A DNA stretch of 64,000 nt from contig NZ_LS483488.1 of NCBI RefSeq assembly GCF_900478295.1, positions 1,612,001-1,676,000 on the forward strand, given 5' to 3'. Origin of the DNA: Helicobacter pylori NCTC 11637 = CCUG 17874 = ATCC 43504 = JCM 12093. GTDB taxonomy: Bacteria > Campylobacterota > Campylobacteria > Campylobacterales > Helicobacteraceae. The notes below the pieces were generated by a model. That model made no database searches. It was not told the DNA's origin and saw only the letters and a list, made by a program, of their open reading frames with translations. Position 1 is the stretch's first letter, and every line of letters starts with the position of its first letter. This document shows, piece by piece, positions 9,745 to 21,660 of this stretch. Position numbers and translations under genes: made by a program.

Positions 9745-9925
9745 AATAATTTAAAATTTGCGTATTGTTGTTTTTAGAGTTGCGAGAAGCAGGTAATAAT
9801 CGTTTTTATCCCATTCTCCAACACCTATGAAACGCTTCCAACAAAAACCAATTTTAGCCGTTTAGGGATTTGATTCCTTAAACCTTTTTATCAAAAATAC
9901 CGGTGTTTTTATAGGCATTTTAGTT

Positions 9926-10789
9926 TTAATACTTCTTAGCGTTGTTAAGATACTTAGGCAATTCATTCAACTCATTGTTTTTATTGTTCTTAAAAACCAC
10001 CTGCTTTTCAACCCGCTCATATTCTTTACAATCTCTTCTCATTTCTTGTAAGGGATAGTTTTGGTTGTCATTAGGGATATAAAAACATTCGCTTTTAGCG
10101 TTTTCATAGCTGTCCGTTAGACTTGTATCATAGTGGTACCAAAATCCGCTAGGGATAGCGATGTTTTTAGAGCTAAAAGTCCTATAACCTTGTTTGATGA
10201 TGGTGAGTTCTTCTACTAAAACTTGATGGTATTTCCTGGCCAAATTACGGCCCTCTTTTTCTACTAATAAAACAGAATGCCTGTTGGTGTTTTTGGCTTC
10301 AGGGGTGATATTAGTCATTCTGTAAGTCTCTCTTAAAGGGTTAGACGCAAAATCAAAAGAAGCGTCATTCGCCACAAAATGCCCCCTATCAAAACCGCTT
10401 CTGGTGTAATCTTGTGTCGTGGCTTGTTGGTATTTGGCTAATCGTGTGTCCGTCTTAAACTCATAGCGTTTTTCAATATTATTTTTATCCACTAAATCCC
10501 CAAACAACACGCTCACGCCATAAATAGGGTTTTTTAACTCGCTAGAATAACACACCGAATAAAAGTTATTTTTTAAGACCTTACAATCAATGTTAGTGAG
10601 CATGCCATTAGCGTTATAAGCGGTATTGCGATTTTTAGTGGGGTTAGCGCTATTGACTTGATCCTTGATTTCATTAAGTTTTTTAGCGGTGTAACTGTTA
10701 ATAGCCTTAGTGAAATTATCCAACATGTCCGCTTGGAGCCAACTCATAGCGATCAGGCTAAAACAGAGAAGGTTTTTAAAGGTTTTCAT
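9926..10789 (-). CDS. DNA/RNA non-specific endonuclease, secreted type (NUC1 family)
   Basis: A 287-residue protein with a signal peptide (MKTFKNLLCFSLIAMSWLQA) and the DRGH catalytic motif of the beta-beta-alpha-metal NUC1 family (RSGFDRGHFVAND, near residue 133), followed by MTNITPEAKNTNRH, which supplies the metal-binding Asn. The family cleaves DNA and RNA without sequence specificity. Export to the periplasm is inferred from the signal. The position corresponds to HP1382. It could process incoming DNA or scavenge nucleotides; nothing here decides. Confidence 0.85.
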   Translation of the reverse strand: MKTFKNLLCFSLIAMSWLQADMLDNFTKAINSYTAKKLNEIKDQVNSANPTKNRNTAYNANGMLTNIDCKVLKNNFYSVCYSSELKNPIYGVSVLFGDLVDKNNIEKRYEFKTDTRLAKYQQATTQDYTRSGFDRGHFVANDASFDFASNPLRETYRMTNITPEAKNTNRHSVLLVEKEGRNLARKYHQVLVEELTIIKQGYRTFSSKNIAIPSGFWYHYDTSLTDSYENAKSECFYIPNDNQNYPLQEMRRDCKEYERVEKQVVFKNNKNNELNELPKYLNNAKKY

Positions 10790-10900
10790 GTTTTGCTCCT
10801 TGTTGGTTGGCTTGAATACTACAATAATATTTTTAATCGTTTGTTTTTACCCACTAAATAGGTTTTGATGCGTTAAATAGCGCGCATTGAATGATTGAAT

Positions 10901-12508
10901 TTAAGAATAAAAAATTTCATTGTATTTTTTAGTGATCTTATCTATCCCCCATACGTCTTCGTCAATATCGCCCAAGTTCAAATAGTCTTCGTTAGAGTCT
11001 AAAAGCACGCAACAAATCCTTTTTTGCTCGTTTAAATCTAAATTTTGGAACTCTTCGCTATGGATTTCACCAATTTTACAATCGGCGCGTTTTAAAAAAC
11101 GCTCATTAAGATCGTTAAAGATTTTTAGGCATTCACTCGCGCTGTTAGCGTTAAGGATTTGTTTTTTAATTTCTAAATTCACTTCTTTCAATTCAGCATA
11201 GACAAAACTCCCGCCCCCCTTAAAATCGCATTTTTTAGAAATGCCCCCTTGCTCGCCCTCTATGACTTTTTTTAACCTTTCTTTGGTGATCGTTTCTATA
11301 TAGTCCATTTGCTCGATGCCGATGTAACGGCGTTTCATTTTGTGCGCCACCGCGCAAGTCGTCCCGCTCCCAGCAAAAAAATCTAACACGAGGTCGTTTT
11401 CGTTGGTAGAGACCTCTAAGATTCTTTGAATTAAACTTTCTGGTTTTTGACCTTTAAAATTTTCATCATCAATTACTATAGTTTCATCAACTCTTGAAAC
11501 TGAACTATCAATAGCAATTGAATTTAATTTATCCCACTTATTACTATTCCATGTATCTTCTAATGGATATTTTTCACCTCTATTTTCATGATTTATAAAA
11601 GTTAAAAAATCATCTACTTTTTCTTGTGGAAAAGAAAATTTTTTAAAAGCATTTTGCACTTCATTTTTTGTTAATAGCTGTAAAAAATCTTTATTTTCTA
11701 TATAAGTCTTATTAAAAAGATAATTATCACTTTTAGAATAAAATAAAATTGTATCATGGTTTCTTATATATTTTTTTGCAACCGTTTTGTAGCCCGATAA
11801 AAAACCCATTCTCCATATAATTTCACTTCTGAAATTTTCTCGTTTAAAAATTTCGCCCATTAACACCTTACAATAATGCACTTCATTATAATCTAAATTA
11901 ATATAAATACTCCCATCATCGCTTAAAAACTCCCTAGCCGCTTCAAGCCTGTTTTTCATAAACACTAGCCATGAGCTGTGGTTGAAATTATCGTTGTAAT
12001 TAAAGCTGTCATTACCGGTATTATAAGGGGGGTCAATGTAGATGCATTTCACTTTTTTAGCGAATTTCTTTTTTAAAGAATGAAGAGCGATCAAATTGTT
12101 GCCTTTGATAAGGTAGTTTGTGTTCTTATCTTTTAAAGCGTTTTCTAAATCGCCTTCTCCATGCATTTCAAAACGGCACAACGCCTTTTTCTTTAAAAGC
12201 GTGTCAATTTCTTTTTTATGCAATACCTCATGGTAAAAAAGCTCGTTAGATTTGGTGCTGTTATCTTTAGCACTACCCAGTAAAACATTGTCTTTAAAAG
12301 GGAAATTCAAAACGACTAATTCGCTGGATTTTATAGGACGCTTAGGATTTCCTTGTGGATATAAGCCTATTTTATTTTCAAATCGTGTGAAAGAGCGATC
12401 TAATTCTTTTGTTTCTAAACATTCCAATAACGCTTTTTGATTGAATACAAGCGAATTAGCGATAATTTTAAAAAAAGCGTTTTTGGTCGTCAGCGTTTTC
12501 ATGCTCAA
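10901..12508 (-). CDS. mod: Type III DNA methyltransferase (Mod), frame lost near the N terminus
   Basis: N6-adenine methyltransferase of the beta class: the catalytic motif DPPY (YIDPPYNTGNDSF) precedes the S-adenosylmethionine motif FAGSGTT near the C terminus, and the recognition domain lies between them. The 535-codon frame begins with TTG at 12508 (or ATG at 12502) without a ribosome site. The natural start is the ATG at 12620, which overlaps the res stop (ATGTTAA); that frame runs 50 codons and then stops. Removing one base from the A5 run (T5 at 12480-12484) joins the two frames, giving about 575 residues. The target domain (about 11470-11830) is visibly more A/T-rich than its flanks, as expected for an exchanged domain. 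Confidence 0.88.
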   Translation of the reverse strand: MSMKTLTTKNAFFKIIANSLVFNQKALLECLETKELDRSFTRFENKIGLYPQGNPKRPIKSSELVVLNFPFKDNVLLGSAKDNSTKSNELFYHEVLHKKEIDTLLKKKALCRFEMHGEGDLENALKDKNTNYLIKGNNLIALHSLKKKFAKKVKCIYIDPPYNTGNDSFNYNDNFNHSSWLVFMKNRLEAAREFLSDDGSIYINLDYNEVHYCKVLMGEIFKRENFRSEIIWRMGFLSGYKTVAKKYIRNHDTILFYSKSDNYLFNKTYIENKDFLQLLTKNEVQNAFKKFSFPQEKVDDFLTFINHENRGEKYPLEDTWNSNKWDKLNSIAIDSSVSRVDETIVIDDENFKGQKPESLIQRILEVSTNENDLVLDFFAGSGTTCAVAHKMKRRYIGIEQMDYIETITKERLKKVIEGEQGGISKKCDFKGGGSFVYAELKEVNLEIKKQILNANSASECLKIFNDLNERFLKRADCKIGEIHSEEFQNLDLNEQKRICCVLLDSNEDYLNLGDIDEDVWGIDKITKKYNEIFYS

Positions 12509-12620
12509 GCATGAAAGTTAAAAGCTTTTCATCATTCTGTAGGATTAAAGTTACTAAGCGCTCTTTAGTGAAACGATTGATTAAAATATCTAGTAGGGTT
12601 TTTAGCGGGTTTTTTAACAT
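12468..12620 (-). pseudogene. mod: Out-of-frame N-terminal part of mod
   Basis: Fifty codons in the frame of the ATG at 12620, starting MLKNPLKTLLDILINRF and ending ADDQKRFF before TAA. The ATG overlaps the last codon and stop of res, the arrangement expected for translational coupling. The fragment continues naturally into the main mod frame (NAFFKIIANS) when one A of the AAAAA run is dropped. It is therefore the true 5' end of mod, separated by a one-base frameshift. Confidence 0.75.
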
Positions 12621-15163
12621 TTTTGATCCTTAAAAATTTGATTGAAAGCGGTTGCAAATTCGTCATTTACTACTTTATTATTATGGAGCGTGAAAAACGG
12701 CAAGCCTTTTAAATGGAGTTTTTTGTTATGGCTTTTAAGTGCGGCGTTTTCTAGCATTTCTAAAAATTCTTTTTTCCAAGCACTAGAAGGCTCTAAATGT
12801 TCGCCTTTAGCTTCCATGTAACAAGTGAAGCCTAAAAATTCATCGCTATGCGTTTGGGCAAAAAGGATAAAATCCGGCTCAAAACCTTGCGCGTAATAAG
12901 GGCTATTTTCTATATTGCAAAAAACTTTTAATTCAGTGAAATGGTCATTCCTTAAAACGCACCATTCTTTGAATTTCTTGTCTAAAATCTCTTTATTATC
13001 GTTGATGAAATTTAAAAAATCCCTTTCTAAATCGCTGTCTAGTTTTCGCATGTCTTTAAAAAGCAGCCATTCGTAAAAGGGAATGCCTTTTTCCCATTCG
13101 CTAGCGCTAAGGCTTTTATTATGCGTTTCAAATTCTTTCAATTCTAGTGCGCTCATCTCGTATTTATCTTGCTCTTTTAAAAGCGTGTCTTTTAAGTTTT
13201 CAATGATATAAACAGCGAGTTTTAAAAGGTTTTTATTGTCGTCAAACTTTTGGTCTTTATGGAAGTTTGTTTTTAATGAAGAGACATACCGCTCTATAAA
13301 TCCCACTTTATTGTTAAAGGGATGTTTTGTAAAGGCTTTTTTAAGCGTCTTGAAATCCAGGTTTTTTAAATTAAGGGCTTTTAAAAAATAATTTATAGGG
13401 ATTTTATCTAAGGTGTGGGGTATATAATAAGTTTTATCGCCTTTATTTTCTTCTTTAAAATCCACTTGCTTTTCACGCACATCAAAAACAAATAAGGGGA
13501 CATGCAAACTTTGGAGTGTGGCTTCAACAGGGTCTGAATAGTCTTTATTGAATAGGTTTTTCTTCTTGTCTTTTGTATTGCTCGCATAGTAGCATTTGAA
13601 ACGCTTGGTGGGCGTTAAAGGGATAGTCTGTTTTTCATTTACAAACCCTAATCCTAAATCTTGTAACTCGTTGTTTAATTTAGCGATAAACTCGCTGTCA
13701 TAAACGGCATGGTAGTCTAACCTTTCTAACGCGCTTAAGGGGTTGGAAAAATCAAACTTGCGTTGGTAAAACTCTATGCGGCTTGGCTTGAAATCGTTGT
13801 AGCTAAAGGGGTAGTATCTCGCTCCTCGCCCTATGAGCTGGGCGTCTTTAATGGTGTCTTTTTGGCTCGCTTTATTTTTAAGCCTGACAATGTCAAACAA
13901 ATTTAACACATCCCAACCTTCATTGAGCTTATCCACGCTAAAAATCACTCTTTTAGGGTTGTCTCTGTCTTCTAGGGAGTTCAATAAAAGCATGCTCTTT
14001 TCTAATTCTTTTTCGTTATTGGTGTTAATCTGGGTGCTTTTTTTGAATTTCGTTTGCAAGAATGCGGTAAGGTTAGGGGTGTATTTTTGCTTGTCAAAAA
14101 AGTTTTTAGCGTCTTTAAAAAAAGCGTTGTGGCTGTAATGGAAAAAATTTTCTAAATCTAAAGGGCTTAAATTTTCTAAAAAGGCGTTGAAGCGCTCTTG
14201 ATTTTCCTTGCTGTCTTCAATTCTCTCGCTTTTAAACAAAATGCATGGTTTAAAGTTTTCAATATTATGGTGTTGGGCTAATAATTCTTTATACAAACTG
14301 GAAACGCATGCCCCTAAAAAGCGTGTTTCTAATTCTTTATTTTCATAGGAAAGGGAATAAATGTTTTTGCAAAATTTATCTTCGCTAAATTCTTTTAAGG
14401 TGTAAGTTGCCACCTTTAAGTTTTTATATTTTTCTTCAACGCTTTTTTCTTTAGGGATAGTGGCGCTAAATTCCAGCAATAAATTGTCTTTATTTTGTTC
14501 TAGCGCTAATTTCACCACGCTTTCCCAATTGCGTTTTTCACTAGCCTCACTATCATTTAATTTCTTTTTAGTCTCTGTGTTTAAATGGTGCGCTTCATCC
14601 GCTAAAAAAACCAATTTCTGATCTTTTAAATCCTCTATGGTGATAGCGTTTTCCTTAGCTTTAGTGAATAATGAAAACAAGCCTTGAATGGTGCTGAAAT
14701 AAATGTTGATAGCGCCGTTGTGGCTCTCGTTTAAATTATTGATGCTTTTAATTTCTGTGTTTTCATCATTGATATTGATATTTTCACTAAAAAGGTATTT
14801 TGATGAGGCGCTGTCTGTGAAATTCAATTTCGTTTTTTCTAAAATGCTGGTGCTATTCACAAAAAAGATAAAATTTTGATAGCCTTGCTTGCAGCATTCT
14901 AAAATCAAACCCGCCATCACTAAGGTTTTACCGCTACCGGTGGCCATTTCAAACATGAAATGCTTTTGAGTTGGGTTGGATTGTCGTTTTTCTAAATAAT
15001 TACATATCGCTTTTTTTTGATAATCTCTAAGCTCGTTTTTTAAATTACTGGTGATGTGGGTGGGTAGCTCTATTCCTCTATTGAGAGCGTTATTGGGTGC
15101 GTGATATTTTAGTGCTGATTGGGGGGGGGGGGGGGGGTAACCTTGAGTGAATGAATCTTGCAT
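12614..15163 (-). CDS. res: Type III restriction subunit (Res), phase-variable, in frame here
   Basis: DNA translocase/endonuclease of 849 residues. Superfamily 2 helicase motifs are visible: MATGSGKTLV (motif I), LADEAHHL (II), FSATIP (III) and QLIGRGARYYPF (VI). A C-terminal nuclease site of PD-(D/E)xK type is PDFILF followed by YMEAKG. The frame extends upstream to 15238, but the TATAAT at 15191-15196 places transcription start near 15184, and the ATG at 15163 has AAGGGA five bases before it. Codons 9-15 are encoded by a 17-base C run (G17 on the plus strand), read as TyrPro5Gln in the present, open state. Confidence 0.93.
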   Translation of the reverse strand: MQDSFTQGYPPPPPQSALKYHAPNNALNRGIELPTHITSNLKNELRDYQKKAICNYLEKRQSNPTQKHFMFEMATGSGKTLVMAGLILECCKQGYQNFIFFVNSTSILEKTKLNFTDSASSKYLFSENININDENTEIKSINNLNESHNGAINIYFSTIQGLFSLFTKAKENAITIEDLKDQKLVFLADEAHHLNTETKKKLNDSEASEKRNWESVVKLALEQNKDNLLLEFSATIPKEKSVEEKYKNLKVATYTLKEFSEDKFCKNIYSLSYENKELETRFLGACVSSLYKELLAQHHNIENFKPCILFKSERIEDSKENQERFNAFLENLSPLDLENFFHYSHNAFFKDAKNFFDKQKYTPNLTAFLQTKFKKSTQINTNNEKELEKSMLLLNSLEDRDNPKRVIFSVDKLNEGWDVLNLFDIVRLKNKASQKDTIKDAQLIGRGARYYPFSYNDFKPSRIEFYQRKFDFSNPLSALERLDYHAVYDSEFIAKLNNELQDLGLGFVNEKQTIPLTPTKRFKCYYASNTKDKKKNLFNKDYSDPVEATLQSLHVPLFVFDVREKQVDFKEENKGDKTYYIPHTLDKIPINYFLKALNLKNLDFKTLKKAFTKHPFNNKVGFIERYVSSLKTNFHKDQKFDDNKNLLKLAVYIIENLKDTLLKEQDKYEMSALELKEFETHNKSLSASEWEKGIPFYEWLLFKDMRKLDSDLERDFLNFINDNKEILDKKFKEWCVLRNDHFTELKVFCNIENSPYYAQGFEPDFILFAQTHSDEFLGFTCYMEAKGEHLEPSSAWKKEFLEMLENAALKSHNKKLHLKGLPFFTLHNNKVVNDEFATAFNQIFKDQKC
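15121..15137. repeat. 17-base poly-G tract (phase-variation tract of res)
   Basis: Seventeen consecutive G on the plus strand, inside codons 9-15 of res. With 17 bases the start at 15163 is in frame with the helicase; gain or loss of one or two bases puts it out of frame. Homopolymers of this length change readily by slipped-strand mispairing in H. pylori. Confidence 0.95.
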
Positions 15164-15183
15164 GAAATCCCTTAATGAAAAAG

Positions 15184-15225
15184 TGAGGAAATTATAGCGT
15201 AAAGTTTTGAGATTGACTTTAGAAG
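15184..15225 (-). promoter_or_regulatory. Promoter of the res-mod operon
   Basis: A perfect TATAAT on the minus strand (+ strand 15191-15196) 28 bases upstream of the res ATG. It implies a leader of about 20 bases and excludes the longer open frame as the coding start. Confidence 0.65.
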
Positions 15226-15321
15226 CGCTAGCGAACAATTAAATTAAAATCAAATAAAGTTTTAGTTTTAATATTTAATGGAATAAAGCCTTTAAAATCA
15301 AAAGCGCTTCTTTTTCTTTGC

Positions 15322-15334
15322 TATAATCAATCTC
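15322..15334 (+). promoter_or_regulatory. Promoter of bioB
   Basis: TATAAT at 15322-15327 in the context TTTGCTATAATC. The inferred start near 15334 gives a leader of about 35 bases to bioB. The distance to the divergent res promoter is about 125 bases. Confidence 0.6.
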
Positions 15335-15368
15335 AAAAAACCAACTTTTTTAAAACAAAGGAATGATT

Positions 15369-16217
15369 ATGCAAGAGATTTTTTTATGTTCCATTTCCAA
15401 TGTGCGCAGTGGGGATTGTAAGGAAGATTGCGCTTATTGCACGCAAAGCTCACACCATCAAGGAGCGATCAAGCGCTATAAATTCAAAGATGAAAAAGTG
15501 GTTTTACAAGAGGCTAGAGCGTTAAGACAATTAGGGGCTTTAGGGTTTTGTCTGGTTACTTCAGGGCGCGAATTAGACGATGAAAAATGCGAATACATCG
15601 CCAAATTAGCTAAAGCCATCAACAAAGAAGAATTAGGCTTGCATTTAATCGCATGCTGCGGGCGCGCAAATTTGGAGCAATTAGAGTTTTTAAGAGATGC
15701 GGGCATTCATAGCTATAACCATAATTTAGAAACTTCGCAAAATTTCTTCCCTAAAATCTGTTCCACGCACACATGGGAAGAAAGGTTTATCACATGCGAA
15801 AACGCTTTAAGGGCGGGATTAGGCTTGTGCAGTGGGGGGATTTTTGGGCTTAATGAGAGCTGGGAAGATCGGATTGAAATGCTTAGGGCGTTAGCTTCGC
15901 TCTCTCCGCACACCACGCCCATTAATTTTTTCATTAAAAACCCGGTATTGCCCATTGATGCAGAGACTTTGAGTGCGGATGAAGCCCTAGAATGCGTGCT
16001 TTTGGCTAAAGAGTTTTTGCCTAACGCTAGGCTTATGGTGGCTGGGGGGCGTGAAGTGGTGTTTAAAGATAACGACAAAAAGGAAGCCAAGCTTTTTGAA
16101 TACGGCATCAATGCGGTGGTGTTAGGGGATTATTTAACCACCAAAGGCAAAGCCCCTAAAAAAGATATAGAAAAACTGCTCTCTTATGGCTTGACAATGG
16201 CGACAAGCTGTCATTAA
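15369..16217 (+). CDS. bioB: Biotin synthase
   Basis: Radical SAM enzyme that inserts sulfur into dethiobiotin. The CKEDCAYC motif (Cys 17, 21 and 24) binds the 4Fe-4S cluster. SHHQGAIKRYKF and later MVAGGREV are family segments. The ATG at 15369 lies 7 bases after AAGGA and gives 282 residues; an ATG two codons earlier is too close to the ribosome site. The protein is shorter than E. coli BioB (about 346 residues), as in other Helicobacter. It overlaps the next gene by TAATG. Confidence 0.95.
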   Translation: MQEIFLCSISNVRSGDCKEDCAYCTQSSHHQGAIKRYKFKDEKVVLQEARALRQLGALGFCLVTSGRELDDEKCEYIAKLAKAINKEELGLHLIACCGRANLEQLEFLRDAGIHSYNHNLETSQNFFPKICSTHTWEERFITCENALRAGLGLCSGGIFGLNESWEDRIEMLRALASLSPHTTPINFFIKNPVLPIDAETLSADEALECVLLAKEFLPNARLMVAGGREVVFKDNDKKEAKLFEYGINAVVLGDYLTTKGKAPKKDIEKLLSYGLTMATSCH

Positions 16218-17095
16218 TGAGAGAACTTTTTAAAAGCGTTAGAGGGTTTTTGCGCCTTCTTAGAATGATTTTCCCCGAGCGTCTGAAAAACGCCTTTTTG
16301 GGCTTGAGCGAATTGTTTTACTACGCTTCCAGCTTGAGTTTTTATACGATTTTGTCTTTATCGCCTATTTTGTTGTTTGTGTTTAGTCTTTTTGTGTCTC
16401 ATTACATGCAAGCGCACAGCGGTGAAATGGAAGCCTTGATTTTCCCTAACGCTCCTAAACTCATTGGCGCGATTAAGGATTTTTTAGAAAATTTTAAAAA
16501 AACAGACATGACTTTAGGCACGCTTGAAGAGGTGTCTATTGTGGTGGCGTTGGTGCTTTTTTGTGAAAACTACCGCTCCATCGCGTCAAAAATTTTTGAT
16601 GCAAAGCCCAGAGATTATGCGCATTTTAAGGGTAAAGAAATCTTTTTATTTTGGGGTTTTGGCACGACTTTAGTGTTTTTATTCGCTCTGCCTTTGGTGG
16701 TGTTTTTTGACATTAAGATCCAAGTGTTTTTTGAAGATAAAGATTCAAATTTGTTGCATGTTTTAAGATGGATAGGCACTTACGCGTTTTTTTTGATCCT
16801 TTTTACCATTCCCACGAATAAGGTGTTTAAACATTATTTTTGGGTGTTTTTATGGGTGTTTTTTACGAGCGTTTCTTGGCATGTGTTAAAATGGGCCTTC
16901 ACTTATTATGTGTTGTATAATCGCACTTACCATGAGCTTTATGGGAGCGTTTCTATTTTGTGGTTTTTGATGAGCTGGGTGTATGTGAGCTGGCTTGTGA
17001 TTTTAATTGGCATGTATGGGTGCAAGGTGTGCGATACATTCGATCCTAAAGAAGTGTTTAAGAAATTTTTAGGCTTTTTTAAAAAAGAAACTTGA
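16217..17095 (+). CDS. YihY/BrkB-family inner membrane protein (once called ribonuclease BN)
   Basis: A 292-residue polytopic protein with about six hydrophobic segments (for example FYTILSLSPILLFVFSLF, VSIVVALVLFC, FWGFGTTLVFLFALPLVVFF, SVSILWFLMSWVYVSWLVILIGMYG). The YGSVSILWFLMSWVYVSW stretch matches the YihY/virulence factor BrkB family. The old name ribonuclease BN is a historical misassignment for this family; its function is unknown. It starts inside the bioB stop codon, so it is coupled to bioB. Confidence 0.85.
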   Translation: MRELFKSVRGFLRLLRMIFPERLKNAFLGLSELFYYASSLSFYTILSLSPILLFVFSLFVSHYMQAHSGEMEALIFPNAPKLIGAIKDFLENFKKTDMTLGTLEEVSIVVALVLFCENYRSIASKIFDAKPRDYAHFKGKEIFLFWGFGTTLVFLFALPLVVFFDIKIQVFFEDKDSNLLHVLRWIGTYAFFLILFTIPTNKVFKHYFWVFLWVFFTSVSWHVLKWAFTYYVLYNRTYHELYGSVSILWFLMSWVYVSWLVILIGMYGCKVCDTFDPKEVFKKFLGFFKKET

Positions 17096-17237
17096 TGAAA
17101 AAAGTTTTCTTTTAGATCGGTTCTAAAAATCCAAAACACAAAAACCATTCAAACGCAAACCCCACAACACCCCAAACTAAAAAGTTAAAAACAAAAGAAA
17201 TAAAAAGCAACACCAGTGGAATAAAGAATAAAAATCT

Positions 17238-17258
17238 AAAACGCTAAAAGCGTTTTTT
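17238..17258 (+). terminator. Rho-independent terminator after the YihY gene
   Basis: AAAACGC-TAAAA-GCGTTTTTT forms a short GC-containing stem followed by a T run, about 145 bases after the YihY stop. It lies in an otherwise gene-free, A-rich stretch (17096-17705) in which I see no other supported feature. Confidence 0.5.
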
Positions 17259-17705
17259 ACAATCAAACTAAAGATCTTGGTTATAAAGCGATAACTTTTT
17301 AAAGAATAAAACTTTCTAGAAACATTTCTTATCACTCTTTGGAATTTAACGCAGTTTAGGGATTTTAAAAAACTTCATAAACTTCCTTTAAAAAGAAGCT
17401 TGGATAAGAGTTTTATAAATAATTACATTCTTTAGAGAATAAAACTTTTTTCTAAATCCATGTTTAATTGGTGCGGACTCTTTCCAAAGATATTAAACTT
17501 TCTAAAAAATTGGATTTTAGATCTTATGTTATGACTTTAAGTTTTATTTTGCCATCAAACTCGCTTTCTTAAAACCCTAAAACCTTTGAATAAATCAACA
17601 AAACAACCAAAAATAAAAAAAATAAAAAAGCAACAGAAAAATAAAGCACTAAAATATAATCAATAATGAAATTAAATAAAAAGCAAGACTAAAAAACATT
17701 TCCCT

Positions 17706-17824
17706 ATCCTTGCACCGACCTACATTCCCACTCTTGAAAAGAGCAGTATTATCAGCGATGAAGAGCTTGACTTCCAGGTTCGGAATGGTTAACTGGGTAG
17801 TTCCTCTTCTCTAAAGGCACAAGG
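17706..17824 (-). rRNA. rrf: 5S ribosomal RNA
   Basis: The minus strand reads CCTTGTGCC at the 5' end and GGTGCAAGG at the 3' end, the closing helix of 5S rRNA, with CCGAACCTGGAAGTCAAGC in between, which is characteristic of loop B/C. It lies about 245 bases downstream of the 23S gene in the same leftward transcript. Ends are approximate within a few bases. Confidence 0.93.
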
Positions 17825-18067
17825 AAAAGGGAGCTAAAGATAAAACGCATTTACCCTTAACTCCCCTTTCTCTTTATAGGGAGCTGTTTTTTAACAAAGA
17901 AGATCGTTAATAGCTTTTAACTTTAAACCATTGAGATGGTATCTCATTCCTCATTAAAGTTTAACCCTATAAAAGTCTTTATAAAACTCTAACTCTCTTA
18001 CACTCAGTAAGGCAGTGGTAACCCATTCGCACTTATTGCCGTTATCTTATACAAAAAGCAAAAAACA

Positions 18068-20945
<2,878 letters not shown>

Positions 20946-21340
20946 TTTAAATTTTAAAATATCCTTTAAAACCCGCCCTTTTATAATGAATAACGACAAT
21001 TGCACGAATATTCTTCAGCGCTACCACTGCCTTAATGAATATAAGACAGAGTTATTGTAGTTTTACTTTACTTTTACATAGGCTATTAACAATGTTAAAT
21101 CAAATAACTTCGTTTTTCTTTAAAAACTTGCTACAATCGCTCTGTTAAACCCTTTAAAGAAGACTAAAAATGCTTGATCCCTAATCTTTTTTAAGTGCCA
21201 AGTTTAATCAGTCAATGAGCTTTTTATTTTTAAAAGCTTTTTGGCTTTTATGACTTGTTTAAACTTGTTTAAAAGCTTTTTGGCTTTTAGAACTTGTTTG
21301 AGTGGTTTCAAATTAAAGAACTTTTTAAAGCTTGTCTTTA
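20946..21340 (-). other. 23S rRNA leader region
   Basis: About 390 bases between the inferred promoter (21354-21359) and the mature 23S 5' end. It contains a direct repeat of AAAAGCTTTTTGGCTTTTA (near 21230 and 21275) able to fold on itself through GCTTTT/AAAAGC, and no open frame with a ribosome site. It is presumably removed during rRNA maturation. Confidence 0.5.
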
Positions 21341-21344
21341 AAAA

Positions 21345-21392
21345 CGAAATGTAATTATAGACATGCAATGCTTAAAGTTTGCTTAAAGTTTT
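21345..21392 (-). promoter_or_regulatory. Promoter of the 23S-5S operon
   Basis: On the minus strand TTTAAGCAAACTTTAAGC is followed after 10 bases by a perfect TATAAT (21354-21359). The same arrangement, TTTAAGCAAACCTTAAGC-N10-TATACT, is found before the 16S gene at about 53113-53147. The shared motif in two rRNA units at equal spacing supports both calls. Confidence 0.7.
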
Positions 21393-21517
21393 GAGAATTT
21401 TGGAAGAAAATTTAGAGTTTGAAAGGAATTTTAAAGTTTGAAAGGAATGGATAAGCGTTATTGGAAATGATGGGGGAGCGATTGGAATGGGGGGCTAAAA
21501 AATAAAGCTTTAAAGAT

Positions 21518-21598
21518 TAAACGCATCATTAAAATAAGATAAAAACGCATCATTAAAAAACAAAACGCATCATTAAAAAATAAATACGCACCATTAAC
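21518..21598. repeat. Four iterated ACGCATCATTAAAA repeats, about 21 bp apart
   Basis: ACGCATCATT (last copy ACGCACCATT) begins at 21521, 21545, 21565 and 21586, each followed by an A-rich run. The spacing of 20-24 bases is about two turns of the helix. The array lies about 160 bases upstream of the 23S-5S promoter. Confidence 0.75.
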
Positions 21599-21660
21599 CA
21601 TTGATTGAATACCACTAGATACAATGCTCCATGTCATCTTTTTTTCAAAAAGGGGTAGAA

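Noticed and set aside
9745-9925. Short frame with ATG near 9827 (12 codons) between tyrA and the nuclease
   Set aside because: No ribosome site, very short, no similarity to AapA peptides.
15164-15238. Longer N terminus of Res from 15238
   Set aside because: It starts upstream of the TATAAT-defined transcription start and has no ribosome site; the ATG at 15163 has both signals.
17096-17705. Possible tRNA genes in the spacer before 5S rRNA
   Set aside because: No cloverleaf with T-loop GTTCGA-type sequence could be found in the A-rich spacer.
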